Shown one piece after another: positions 44,938 to 54,467 of a DNA stretch of 64,000 bases. The stretch spans positions 60,281 through 124,280 of the forward strand of contig NZ_AUXS01000002.1 of assembly GCF_001625565.1 (NCBI RefSeq). Direction: 5' to 3'. A program made the translations under genes and the position numbers. The notes beneath the pieces were generated by a model that was not told where the DNA came from, ran no database searches, and was given only the letters and a program-made list of their open reading frames with translations. Position 1 is the stretch's first letter; each line of letters begins with the position of its first letter. This stretch comes from Pseudoalteromonas luteoviolacea NCIMB 1944 (GTDB taxonomy: Bacteria > Pseudomonadota > Gammaproteobacteria > Enterobacterales > Alteromonadaceae).

Positions 44938-45696
44938 CTAGCGAAATCCCTCGGGTTGCGCTGCTTTTAGAATTTTGTTTATTTTCGGCTCTAATGTACG
45001 AATTGCATTATTTACCGCTTGTATTTCTTTTTTAGAGAAGTTTGTACGGCTAAGCATAAAGTGTATAGCATTATCATTGACGATATATGAGTGTAGCCTT
45101 AACCCATCGTATCCTAGCCTGTTGATATAGTAGTAACCGCTATATTCATCTTCAATTAGAAAGTCAATTCGCTTTTTATTCACAAGTTCCATTCTTCTCG
45201 AAGCACTAGACACTTCAACTAAACGCTGCCGATACCAAGAAATTTGTAAGATTTGCTTCAGCTCTTCACCGTAATATGCTCCTGGGTTTGTGACAAAAGT
45301 AAATTCATCGGCAAACAGCTCGGTCAAACTTTTAATTGGTGGTAAGTCTAATCTTGTAAACAGGCGCATTCGTTCTCTTCTATAAGGTACAGTAAAATGC
45401 GCATTTTGCGCTCTTTCAATGTTAAAACTGGCTGAGGGAAGAACGTCGACAAATCCTTTATATAGCTCCACCAGCCCTCTGGCTGAACTCGGTAAACGTA
45501 AAAACTGTATGCATATTTTTGCTTCTGCAAATACTAATTTCGTGATTGCGATATCTACACCGCTCGGTACATCATCTTTATATGTGATGTAGGGAGGCCA
45601 ATTTCCGCCAATTCCGATTTTTTTTTCTGACTTACAGTTTGGGGCTGAATGTGCGAAATTTGTAATAAAAATTAGTGTAAGTATTAGTCGTTTCAC
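44938..45696 (-). CDS. Periplasmic solute-binding protein, SBP_bac_3 family, GTG start
   Basis: 252 residues starting at GTG 45696. A signal peptide (ends AHSA) is followed by the type II binding fold: IGIGGNWPPYITYKDDVPSG then VDIAITKLVF, and a second lobe with NPGAYYGEELKQIL. No ABC permease genes adjoin it, as is common for the orphan SBP_bac_3 proteins in Alteromonadales. Operon position before anmK might hint at a cell-wall-related ligand; that is a guess. Confidence 0.8.
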   Translation of the reverse strand: MKRLILTLIFITNFAHSAPNCKSEKKIGIGGNWPPYITYKDDVPSGVDIAITKLVFAEAKICIQFLRLPSSARGLVELYKGFVDVLPSASFNIERAQNAHFTVPYRRERMRLFTRLDLPPIKSLTELFADEFTFVTNPGAYYGEELKQILQISWYRQRLVEVSSASRRMELVNKKRIDFLIEDEYSGYYYINRLGYDGLRLHSYIVNDNAIHFMLSRTNFSKKEIQAVNNAIRTLEPKINKILKAAQPEGFR

Positions 45697-45745
45697 ATTC
45701 TTTTTCTGGGTGGAATTATAAATTTATTATGATTTATTTGTAGAA

Positions 45746-45775
45746 AAAAACAAAGGTGCGAGCACCTTTGTTTTT
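45746..45775 (-). terminator. Terminator of the chitin-degradation cluster
   Basis: 14-bp complementary arms (45746-45759 with 45762-45775) containing AAAAACAAAGGTGC, giving a stable stem with a T-rich end on the minus strand. Confidence 0.8.
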
Positions 45776-45844
45776 CATGGATTGGCCTATCCCTAGGTCA
45801 ATTGACAGCATCGCCACCAATGTCAATCCGATAATGAAGACTCG

Positions 45845-48304
45845 TTAAAGTGCTTTCCAAACTTGCGCTTTTCCTGGCTCTTCACCTCTAGTCCACCATT
45901 TGGCTTGATATAATGCACCATTGTGTGAAACTTTATCTCCGCCAACATAGACTGTGTTTGCATCCCATGGTGCTGCGCCTACATCTACATTTTTGATAGT
46001 GACATCGAATGAAGATGAAGTCGTATAAGTACCATCTGATACATCAACAGTCACAGTTACCGTAGTATCTTGTGCTACTTCGCCAGCGGTTAGGGATACA
46101 GCAGAACCTTGACCTACAACAGTTAAGCTAGTAGGAACATTCCAAGTATAAGTAAGTGGGTCATTGTTTGGATCTGTTGCTACAGCAGCTACATTCACCG
46201 ATTTTGTTTCTTCAACTGTTACATTGCTGATTGGCTGAACAACTGGTGCGCCAGCTGGAACGTCAGCTTTTACAAGCACTGACACTGTTTTTTCAGTTGC
46301 TGCATTTTGGTCGTCAGTCACAACAATCTTCAATTGATATGTAGTATCAGTCGTTACTGTTGGAGCTGTAATACCTACAGTCGCAGTGCTTGCACCTGTT
46401 AATGTTAGTCCTTGAGCAGACCAAGCATAAGTTAACGCTTGTCCTTCAGGGTCAGTTGCATTAACAGTTAGGTTTGCCATTTGACCTGAGTTCAATGTTA
46501 GGTTTGCATCAACATTTACTACCGGCGCTCTGTTTACAGGCACACCACCAGTTAACCCGTCGTACATAGCGTTTAGAATGTCACCGTTATCCGCATCGAT
46601 TTCCCATGCGAACAAGCCGCCTAAGTTATGAAGGTTTACGTATTGGCCTTTTGCACGAACTGAGCGAGGGCTATCGTAAGTAAGTAGTTTTCCTTTAGAC
46701 TTGTTCCAAACCCAAGCTGCTTCTGCTTGTTCATCGTAACCAACTGTGAACCCATTAGCTCCATTTCCACCGCCGACTAGGTTTTTAGCAATGGCTTTAT
46801 AGTCCATGATACCAGCTTCCCATACACCTTCACTGGTTGAGCCTGAGTATTTTCCATTACCAGGTGCAGTCATTGGGTTACCTGGGATTGTAGTATTTGA
46901 ATCTAAAACGCCATCCCAGCCACGTCCGTACATAGCCGCGCCAACAACGATCTTCTTAGAGTTTACACCTTGTGCCAATAATGCCTTAACTGCGTTATCA
47001 AGTGTGTAAGCAGGACCTTTTCTAGGTTCGCCATTGTCATCTAAGCCAGTACCTTCACATTCGCCTTGACTAAGGTGTGAACCACAGTAAATAGCTGTTT
47101 GGTGTCCGGTTACGTTATTCCAGCCACCGAAAAAGTCATATGTCATGGCGAAGATATAGTCCATGTATTGTTGAGCTACTTGGTAGTCTACATCTTCTAT
47201 TTTGTCATAACCTGAACCAATTGCAGAAGTCAGCTCGTATTTACGGCCCGTTTCAGCTTCTAACTCATCTAACATGACTCTTAGTTCTTGCATTAACGCG
47301 ATATATGCAGGACCGTCATTGACTGGATCACCTAGACCAGGGTTAGGACCGTCACCACCTGGGAATTCCCAGTCAATATCTACACCGTCATAGAACTTCC
47401 AAGTTTTAAGGAACTGCTTCATAGAAGCTACAAATGTGTCCCTATTCGCTTTGGTCGTAAAGCCATGGAATGGGTCTGAAAGTGTCCAGCCACCCACTGA
47501 AGGTAGAATTTTAAGGTCAGGATAACGCTGCTTAAGTGCCATCAATTGTGCATACGTACCACGGATAGGGTCGTTGTTGTCTGTGCCTGGAAGTGTCTTT
47601 TGAACCGCTGCCCAAGGGTCATGAATTACCACTTCGTAATCTTGTGAATCAGCACATGCTTTTTGCAATGCGCGCCAGCTATTTCCATTCTCAATTTCTT
47701 TTAGCGATTCATTGGCGCCACAAATCGGAATGAAGCCATATAGTAAGTGAGACAGATTGTGAGCAGGGATATTCGATACATCGAAATCGCGACCATATAT
47801 ACCCCACTCTACAAAGTAAGCGCCTGTAACCATACCCGGGATAGTACCGTTATTAGCATTATTCGGATCTACGTCCATTGTTAATGGCTGTAAGTGCCCG
47901 CCATCAGTGTCTGCAATTACAATTGGTTTTCCGGCACTTTTTGCACAACCAGTCGCATCACAGAGTTCTAAATACAGTGTATGACGACCTGATTTAGTAT
48001 AAGGGAAGGTAACTGTTCCACCCTTGGTACCAGCTGCCAGTGAGCCCTGGTTTACAACTTGGTTATCAAAATAAACTTTGTAACTATCGCCGCCAGTACC
48101 ACTCCATGAGTTCCACTTAATGTTTACTGTGACTACGTCCTTAGCTTGAACAATCTGTTTGTAAGAACCATTTCCCTCTAGATTTACATCTACAAAAGAG
48201 TAAGTCTGTGGTTCCCAACTGATCTGTGGTGCTGAAGGCGCTGCCATGAGTCCAGTAGACATTAGAGCCAGTCCTATAGCTGCAGTTAAATTATTAATTT
48301 TCAT
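45845..48304 (-). CDS. chiA: Chitinase A, GH18, with C-terminal CBM5/12
   Basis: 819 residues. Signal peptide (ends GLMAA), N-terminal ChiA Ig-like chitin-binding domain (about 24-130), GH18 barrel (about 155-580) with SVGGWTLSDPF and the catalytic DGVDIDWEFP (about 306-315, Glu proton donor), inserted alpha/beta domain, two PKD/cadherin-like Ig domains (about 590-770) and a C-terminal CBM5/12 (DANTVYVGGDKVSHNGALYQAKWW). Secreted, processive-type chitin hydrolysis from chain ends by analogy with Serratia ChiA. It is third in the cluster, 68 bp after the LPMO gene. Confidence 0.94.
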   Translation of the reverse strand: MKINNLTAAIGLALMSTGLMAAPSAPQISWEPQTYSFVDVNLEGNGSYKQIVQAKDVVTVNIKWNSWSGTGGDSYKVYFDNQVVNQGSLAAGTKGGTVTFPYTKSGRHTLYLELCDATGCAKSAGKPIVIADTDGGHLQPLTMDVDPNNANNGTIPGMVTGAYFVEWGIYGRDFDVSNIPAHNLSHLLYGFIPICGANESLKEIENGNSWRALQKACADSQDYEVVIHDPWAAVQKTLPGTDNNDPIRGTYAQLMALKQRYPDLKILPSVGGWTLSDPFHGFTTKANRDTFVASMKQFLKTWKFYDGVDIDWEFPGGDGPNPGLGDPVNDGPAYIALMQELRVMLDELEAETGRKYELTSAIGSGYDKIEDVDYQVAQQYMDYIFAMTYDFFGGWNNVTGHQTAIYCGSHLSQGECEGTGLDDNGEPRKGPAYTLDNAVKALLAQGVNSKKIVVGAAMYGRGWDGVLDSNTTIPGNPMTAPGNGKYSGSTSEGVWEAGIMDYKAIAKNLVGGGNGANGFTVGYDEQAEAAWVWNKSKGKLLTYDSPRSVRAKGQYVNLHNLGGLFAWEIDADNGDILNAMYDGLTGGVPVNRAPVVNVDANLTLNSGQMANLTVNATDPEGQALTYAWSAQGLTLTGASTATVGITAPTVTTDTTYQLKIVVTDDQNAATEKTVSVLVKADVPAGAPVVQPISNVTVEETKSVNVAAVATDPNNDPLTYTWNVPTSLTVVGQGSAVSLTAGEVAQDTTVTVTVDVSDGTYTTSSSFDVTIKNVDVGAAPWDANTVYVGGDKVSHNGALYQAKWWTRGEEPGKAQVWKAL

Positions 48305-48372
48305 TACTATCTCAACCTTATTTTACATGTTATATCCAAACCCCAATAAATTGGAGTGACCTTTACATCTGT

Positions 48373-49806
48373 TTAAATCTTTTTCCAAACTTGTGTGGTG
48401 CCGGGCTCTTCGCCTCTGTTCCACCATTTAGCTTCGTAATCAACGCCTTTGTGACTCACTTTGTCCCCAGCAACATAAGTTTTGGATTTACTCCAAGGCT
48501 TTAGCGCACTGACGACATCTTTAACCGTAATGTCTGCTGAGGTTGTTGACGAAAGTTCTCCATCCGACACAGTGATATTTATCGTATAGTTAGTATCTGC
48601 TGCGACATCCGACGCTTTGAGTGTTATAGTTGCGCCAGTTCCTGTATATGTCAGGCCATTTGGGACATCCCAGGTGTATGTCAAATCCATGGTGTGTTCG
48701 TCAAACGCATGAACATGAAGCTGTGTTTCAGTGAGTTCATTCATAACGATAGGGTCTGGTTTGTGCACAGTCGGTGGCGTATTTGGCTGCTTAACTTGGA
48801 TTGTTAAGTTATATGTATGTGCTGCATCAGCTACATATACTTCATTACTCAGTAAGTTGTTTTGGTCGAAGTTTATATTGCCAGCTGTATCTTTAACGCC
48901 AACTTGTACATCAGTTGCGTAATTTGTATTGAGTGTAGTTGCTAATTCTGTTTGCCAATTTAGAGCATTTGTCGTTGTTATTTTTAGAGATTGTTTAACT
49001 ATTTCTTGCCCATTTGCATCAAAAACACGTGCCCATACCGTGTCCCCAGCATTGGCATCTTGTCCTTGTTTGATGAAATAGCCTGCGGAATACCAATTTA
49101 CTGGTTGCGTGTCCGACACGATATTTATATCAGAGCAATTGTAGAACCCTTCTCCCGCTACGTCGTTACGTTGCCAACGAGTGTACAGTACTGCTCTTCC
49201 ACTTCTATCTTGTGGAATGTTTACAGTCATTTCGTAGAATTTTTTACCGTCAGGGTCAGTTACAAAATTGATATTGCCAACTTCGGTAATTAGATCTAAA
49301 TCAGCCCAGTTTAAAAGGTCTGTAGTTGGGTTGTAGGTAGGTTTAGTTAGGTAAAACTTCCAAAAACTTGGATTGTGAGGAGTTGTTGCACGAAATCGTA
49401 CGGCGACATCTCCATTTGCATTTGGTTTTATGTCAGTTGTTTGCCAATCTGCGTGCGGTAGGTTCATTCCTCGTTTTTCATTTGAACCAGCAGCACAAAG
49501 TGTTCCGTTTGGCACAGCAGCTTCTACGGCTGCTTGATTATTGTAGTCAGCGATAAGAGACGCGAATTCATGTTCTTGAACAAACTGTACATAACCTGAT
49601 TCTAAAAAGGCCGCTCTACAAGCAAGATTCGGAATATTCGAGCCGTCATCTGGCCACCAATAACCGCCTTGGGCTTCACATATGGATTGTCTAGCTTTTG
49701 GATGATCCATAAAGCCGTGCGCAGCAACATTGACAGAATGTAATGACAAATACGCTGTGCATGCGACAGAAACAGAGGTTAATACCTTTCCTTTGATTGT
49801 TTTCAT
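48373..49806 (-). CDS. AA10 lytic polysaccharide monooxygenase (GbpA-like) with CBM5/12
   Basis: 477 residues from the ATG at 49806, preceded by AAGGTG 6 nt upstream (an in-frame GTG 9 bases earlier lacks a site). Cleavage after SVNVAA leaves His30 as the mature N-terminus; with His118 in GMNLPHADW it forms the copper histidine brace of AA10 enzymes. Then come a GbpA2-like domain (about 220-340), an Ig/PKD-like domain and a CBM5/12 (YVAGDKVSHKGVDYEAKWW). It oxidatively cleaves crystalline chitin, opening it for the two flanking chitinases. Confidence 0.93.
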   Translation of the reverse strand: MKTIKGKVLTSVSVACTAYLSLHSVNVAAHGFMDHPKARQSICEAQGGYWWPDDGSNIPNLACRAAFLESGYVQFVQEHEFASLIADYNNQAAVEAAVPNGTLCAAGSNEKRGMNLPHADWQTTDIKPNANGDVAVRFRATTPHNPSFWKFYLTKPTYNPTTDLLNWADLDLITEVGNINFVTDPDGKKFYEMTVNIPQDRSGRAVLYTRWQRNDVAGEGFYNCSDINIVSDTQPVNWYSAGYFIKQGQDANAGDTVWARVFDANGQEIVKQSLKITTTNALNWQTELATTLNTNYATDVQVGVKDTAGNINFDQNNLLSNEVYVADAAHTYNLTIQVKQPNTPPTVHKPDPIVMNELTETQLHVHAFDEHTMDLTYTWDVPNGLTYTGTGATITLKASDVAADTNYTINITVSDGELSSTTSADITVKDVVSALKPWSKSKTYVAGDKVSHKGVDYEAKWWNRGEEPGTTQVWKKI

Positions 49807-49886
49807 TTCGCTCACCTTATTGACTACATGTTGTTTTTGTTAAGTACTCAAATGGAAGGTGGAGGTCGCCCTCCACCGGCTCTTAG

Positions 49887-52800
49887 TTAAAGCGAGCAGA
49901 CTTTTTGGTAGTCTGAACTCGTAGATGGTTGTTTATTACTCCACCATTTCGCTTTGTAAACACCTTTGCCATCGATGATTAAATCACCAGCACCAGCGTG
50001 GGTTTGACGCGGGAATGTTGGGTAAACTACGATGTCCGCAATAGGTGTACCTTCACAGTGAGTAATTGGACCACCATTACCATCACCTGGCTTTGCTGCA
50101 GGTAGCGTAGGATGTTCAAATTTAAAGGCATAACGCTTACCGTCTTTTTCTGCTGTAAAGTTAACAGGACCTGTAACTGGCATGTAATACATCACCTGCG
50201 CATTGACGGTTTCTCCAGGTGCAAAAGACTTAGGAGTATTGCCCCACTCGTCTACAAAAGTAATGGAGAATCTGTGGAAGTCATTGTCAAAACCACCGAT
50301 ATTGTTACCTGCTGCGTTGGAGTTGTTTACGTCTACTGCCATTTTAAGTTTTTCTTGGGCGTTCCAATTAGACTTAAGTATTGCAGATGTCGACACTGGC
50401 ACATCAAACGATATTTTCGCGCCAGAGAGGTCAATATTCGAATTGTTGGTAAATGCAAATGTTGGTGCTATTGGGTAATTGTCGTCGCCTACTGGGAAGT
50501 TTTTAGCTTCAAAAGAAACGTCAACCTGTTCAGTTGGTACTTGGAATGCAATATCACCGCGGTGAATATCATATTGCAAGCCTGACTGCTTAAACTTGTC
50601 ATACGCAAGTGTTGTCATGCTTGAACCCATGAAGTATTCACCTTTAGCCGCGTCATAGTCGAAGTCGCCTGCCAGCTCCCAGAACATGATGCCGCCTAAA
50701 CCTTGATTAATGACGTAATCAACTTTTGTACCCATTGATTCTTCGTCTTCAATTGAAATAAAGACATTTTTCTGAGCATTCCATAGCCATGGCGCAACTG
50801 CGACTGAGTCATAGTGGCGAGCATATGTACCAGTTAATTGGTCCGAAGGATCTGTGTCCGGCGTTAAGCCGTATGCAGCAAGATAGCTAGGAACGACTCC
50901 ATTTTGTAAATTCTTAGCGTGCCATAGCGGATTCGAACCCGCTGGAACTTCTAAGCCTACGTCGTTCTTGTCATGCCAAAGGTTGTCAATTCCGATAGCA
51001 CCGTTACCACATTTGTTCTTTTCACCAGAACCTGTGCCTGGAGGACAGTCGGCTTGATTTGGTAGCGGAGCCTGCCCCCATAGACCGTTAGTCCCGCCTT
51101 GAACATTTTGGAATCCACGTGTGTAGTAAGGAATACCAATGTTAATACGTCCAGCTGACAAACCACCTTGGAAGTATTTAACAGCCCAATCAGTGTTTAA
51201 GTAACCAATGCCTTCGAACTCTTTAGTGCCGTATACATCCCACGCTTTAAGCTCAGAGTCTTCGCCCGTATCGTATAAAGCTGCATTGTGACCAACGTGC
51301 GAGTTCCACGCACCGTGTAAGTCATAAGACATAATGTTTACGTAATCTAAGTACTTAGTGGTCTGGAAAGTCTCCATGCCGCGCAACAAATAACCTGATG
51401 ATGGTGACGCAATTGTTAACATGTAATGCACGCCATCTTGCTGACCTGCTTTGTCTAGCTCTTCACGAAGACGCTTCATTAGCACTTGGTAAGATGCATT
51501 TAACCCAGCTCTTCTTGCATTCGAAATTGGGAAATCATCTGGGTGGCCAGAGTCTTTCATAGAAGAAGGGTATTCATAGTCTATATCAACACCGTCAAAG
51601 CCATACTTACGAATAAACTCCACAGAACTGGCTACGAAAGTCTCGATGCCTGCGTTGTTTACTGTACCGTCTGCATTGGTCGTCATTGTGTAGAAACCGC
51701 CGCTGTTGACGCGCTTACCGTCAGGGCCAAAGAAGCCACCAGTTTCAGCCCAACCGCCAACACTAATTAGTGTTTTGACATCAGGGTATTGTTTTTTGTA
51801 TTTATTGAGTAGGTTGAAATGACCTTTGTACGGCAGCGTCGGGTCCAATTCAGCTCCAGCGACTCCAGGCCATTCCATATTGGTGGCAGGGTTTCCTGCT
51901 GCATTAGGATCGCCGATTGACACTTTGTTTCCTGCATCGACATGAGCGAAGGCGTAGTTTATGTGTGTGATTTTATCCCAAGGAATGTCGTTAACTAAGT
52001 AAGATGGTTGACCATTAGCGCCATTTCTCCAGCTCGTGAAGTAACCGATCACGCGACGTGGATGATCAGGACCCATTAGCTCACGGCCATTCGCGTCGTA
52101 AATCGTACAGTAAGGCGTATTGACACCTGGAGTTTGATACAGTCCGTCTGGTTTACATGCATCTCTATCACCAGGTACCTGAGCACCAACTTGAAGTTGC
52201 GTAGAGACACTAGTAACAGCGCTGTCATTATCAGTCACAGATAAAGTAAAATTATAAGTACCGTCTGCTTCTGCTACCCAGGTATGTTCTGTAGCCGTAC
52301 CGTTTGTAGTTAACACCTCTGTACCGTTAACTGCAAAGCTTAGTTTTGTTAACGTACCGTCGGTATCGCTGCCTGAAAGTGAGAAAACAACTTGACTGCC
52401 AACAACTAGCTCTACCGGTTTAGACTTTATATCCAGTGTAGCAACAGGCGCTTCATTGACTGGCGTCGCTGTTTTAACTGTCAGTAAGTTTGTTAAAACG
52501 TTTGAAGCTTCGTTTTTGTCGTCAAATGCTTTAGCGCTTATTTGGTATTGACCAGGCTGTCCAGCTGTCCAATTTGCATCAAACACATCAGCTGTACCTG
52601 TTGAATCAGTCGCGACTAACGTGTTGTCTACATAGAATTCAACGCGGTTAACGTTTCCGTCAACGTCAACTGCATTTACACTTATGGCAACGCTGTCATT
52701 TTGATTAAATTCAGATCCGGAAACTGGCTTTAACTGACTGATTACCGGTGGTTTATTTACTCCTGAGCCACTACAGTCACCAAGTTTTTTCCATTCCTGA

Positions 52801-53015
52801 TTTGGCCCTGAATGTGAAGCAGGTTCTGAACGTGTCCACCATTTAGCTTCATAGGCAGTGTTATTTTGTACCACTTGATTACCGCCGACGTAAGTAGAGC
52901 CACTTTGCCAGTCAGCTAAACCAGTACAATCATAAGCGTGGGCATATGTTGTGCTAATTGCAATTGCTATTGAGCTCAACTTGAGCGCATTTATAATATG
53001 ATTTCTCATTTTCAT
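49887..53015 (-). CDS. chiC: Chitinase GH18 with terminal chitin-binding modules
   Basis: 1042 residues from the ATG at 53015 (GGTGAT just upstream; the frame extends further back without a site). Signal peptide (ends YAHA), N-terminal CBM5/12 (YVGGNQVVQNNTAYEAKWW), two Ig/PKD-like domains (about 85-280), GH18 barrel (about 310-790) with ISVGGWAETGGFFG and catalytic DGVDIDYEYP (near residue 475), a further beta domain and a C-terminal CBM5/12-like module (GVYKAKWWSNKQPS). First gene of the chitin cluster, with a 500-bp regulatory region upstream containing two palindromes. Confidence 0.93.
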   Translation of the reverse strand: MKMRNHIINALKLSSIAIAISTTYAHAYDCTGLADWQSGSTYVGGNQVVQNNTAYEAKWWTRSEPASHSGPNQEWKKLGDCSGSGVNKPPVISQLKPVSGSEFNQNDSVAISVNAVDVDGNVNRVEFYVDNTLVATDSTGTADVFDANWTAGQPGQYQISAKAFDDKNEASNVLTNLLTVKTATPVNEAPVATLDIKSKPVELVVGSQVVFSLSGSDTDGTLTKLSFAVNGTEVLTTNGTATEHTWVAEADGTYNFTLSVTDNDSAVTSVSTQLQVGAQVPGDRDACKPDGLYQTPGVNTPYCTIYDANGRELMGPDHPRRVIGYFTSWRNGANGQPSYLVNDIPWDKITHINYAFAHVDAGNKVSIGDPNAAGNPATNMEWPGVAGAELDPTLPYKGHFNLLNKYKKQYPDVKTLISVGGWAETGGFFGPDGKRVNSGGFYTMTTNADGTVNNAGIETFVASSVEFIRKYGFDGVDIDYEYPSSMKDSGHPDDFPISNARRAGLNASYQVLMKRLREELDKAGQQDGVHYMLTIASPSSGYLLRGMETFQTTKYLDYVNIMSYDLHGAWNSHVGHNAALYDTGEDSELKAWDVYGTKEFEGIGYLNTDWAVKYFQGGLSAGRINIGIPYYTRGFQNVQGGTNGLWGQAPLPNQADCPPGTGSGEKNKCGNGAIGIDNLWHDKNDVGLEVPAGSNPLWHAKNLQNGVVPSYLAAYGLTPDTDPSDQLTGTYARHYDSVAVAPWLWNAQKNVFISIEDEESMGTKVDYVINQGLGGIMFWELAGDFDYDAAKGEYFMGSSMTTLAYDKFKQSGLQYDIHRGDIAFQVPTEQVDVSFEAKNFPVGDDNYPIAPTFAFTNNSNIDLSGAKISFDVPVSTSAILKSNWNAQEKLKMAVDVNNSNAAGNNIGGFDNDFHRFSITFVDEWGNTPKSFAPGETVNAQVMYYMPVTGPVNFTAEKDGKRYAFKFEHPTLPAAKPGDGNGGPITHCEGTPIADIVVYPTFPRQTHAGAGDLIIDGKGVYKAKWWSNKQPSTSSDYQKVCSL

Positions 53016-53293
53016 TTTATCACCAACCTTTACATTAATTGTGATTAACATTTGTTAAATAAAGCTAACATAGAAATTAAACACGTCAATGTTGCAGTGG
53101 TTAAATAATGAGCATCTTTTTCCAGTTGTTAATACTTATGTACTGCTTTTAAAGTGGCTATATGAAATAAACTAATTTTTGTACTGAAAACCAACGTATG
53201 AATCCAATTCATCTCTTTTTTAGGTAAAATTTTATACTATTGCATATATAACAGTTGGTTAATTAATATCTGTGTCTGAAGTGGGTCTAAATG

Positions 53294-53330
53294 TAAACTT
53301 TCGCATTAAAAAAAGTTATGCGAAAGTTTA
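53294..53330. promoter_or_regulatory. Inverted repeat TAAACTTTCGCAT-N11-ATGCGAAAGTTTA
   Basis: Perfect 13-bp arms around an A-rich 11-nt loop. It could be the terminator of the H-NOX operon or an operator of the chitin cluster; there is no T-run after it on the minus strand. Confidence 0.55.
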
Positions 53331-53342
53331 CGTGCACGTAAA
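53327..53342. promoter_or_regulatory. Perfect 16-bp palindrome TTTACGTGCACGTAAA
   Basis: Self-complementary over 16 bases and overlapping the last 4 bases of the neighbouring inverted repeat. Length and symmetry suit a LacI- or TetR-type dimer site. Confidence 0.55.
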
Positions 53343-53514
53343 TTTAAAATGGTTATAATATATGATTATTGGTTATATAAATTAATGATTAAATCTTCGT
53401 GAAATTGATTTTGCGCAGGGACTTTTAAATTATTTGATGGAAGCTTAAGTGAAACAGATTAGACTTATGTCTAATGTTTTACAATAAATAGGCTTTTGTA
53501 GACAGAGGCTTAGG

Positions 53515-54465
53515 TTAAAAAGCCAGAGGTAATTCGAGGCTTAGTGTGACACCAGAATCAGGATTGTTGCTGATTGATACTGTACCAAGGTGATTTGAAA
53601 TGATGCCATATACAACAGCCAAGCCCATTCCCGTGCCCTCTCCCAATGGTTTAGTTGTATAAAAAGGATCGAATACACGATTTGCATCAGCTTCTTCTAA
53701 GCCTGTTCCGTTATCCTTTATTTTAATAACGACCATTTTATCAGACTTAAAGGCGGATATTTGAATATGGCCACGAAACGACGAGTCAGCGTTTCTTGCT
53801 TCAGCGCATGACTGTGCCGCATTAACTAGAGTGTTGATCAACACCTGAGTTAAATTGGGTTTACTTCCTTTTAGTAATAGGTTCTTTTCGCAATCTATAT
53901 CAAGTTGTAGGAGCTTTAGTTTGTTCTCTAACAATTGCGTAGCGTGTGTAATAATCTCAGAAGCCTCAAATTCAATTGAGCTGTCGGCTTTTGGTTTGGC
54001 AAAGTCGAGTAAGTTTTTTACTATAAGGCTGATCCGATCACAGCCTTCTTTGCAATCTTCAGAAATATCGCTAAGGTCCTCTATTAATTCAGCAATGTCG
54101 GTTGCTTGTTGTAGCTTATGAAAACGCTCAAAAAATTCATCGCGGGAAACTTTTTCATCTATATAGTTGCTTGTAAGAGACAAAAATTCGTTTATATCTT
54201 TCGAGTAGACTGCTAGGGTGTCTATGTTACAAGTAAGATACGCAAGAGGGTTATTTATTTCATGTGCGACGCCAGCTGAAAGAGTACCTAAGGTCGCCAT
54301 TTTTTCTGATTGTACTACCGCGACTTGTTGACGTTCTAACAGCTCTATTTTTTTCTCGAGCTCTACATTTAGTGCATATAATTTACTTGTTTTTTCTTCT
54401 AGCAACTCTTCTAATTCATCTCGAGCTTGCTTCTCTCGCATATATGCTTTGTAATAATTTTGCAT
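53515..54465 (-). CDS. hnoK: H-NOX-associated histidine kinase (HnoK-like)
   Basis: 316 residues from the ATG at 54465, two bases after the H-NOX stop (a frame extension to 54495 overlaps H-NOX and is not needed). Soluble: no membrane helix. An N-terminal coiled coil (about 10-55) is followed by HisKA with AGVAHEINNPLAYL (phospho-His 68) and a HATPase with NTLVNAAQSC, DNGTGL and GTGMGLAVVYGI boxes. In known systems NO-bound H-NOX inhibits the partner kinase, lowering phosphoryl flow to cyclic-di-GMP or regulator proteins. Confidence 0.88.
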   Translation of the reverse strand: MQNYYKAYMREKQARDELEELLEEKTSKLYALNVELEKKIELLERQQVAVVQSEKMATLGTLSAGVAHEINNPLAYLTCNIDTLAVYSKDINEFLSLTSNYIDEKVSRDEFFERFHKLQQATDIAELIEDLSDISEDCKEGCDRISLIVKNLLDFAKPKADSSIEFEASEIITHATQLLENKLKLLQLDIDCEKNLLLKGSKPNLTQVLINTLVNAAQSCAEARNADSSFRGHIQISAFKSDKMVVIKIKDNGTGLEEADANRVFDPFYTTKPLGEGTGMGLAVVYGIISNHLGTVSISNNPDSGVTLSLELPLAF

Positions 54466-54467
54466 AA

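Larger units (their letters stand above)
53016..53514. other. Regulatory region of the chitin cluster
   Basis: About 500 AT-rich bases between the kinase gene and the first chitinase gene, with no ORF. Two inverted repeats lie at 53294-53330 and 53327-53342; the promoter must be in this region. Confidence 0.5.

Noticed and set aside
50112..50585. 157-codon plus-strand ORF within the chitinase gene
   Set aside because: It is the antisense shadow of a well-supported GH18 chitinase; Cys/Trp-rich nonsense composition.
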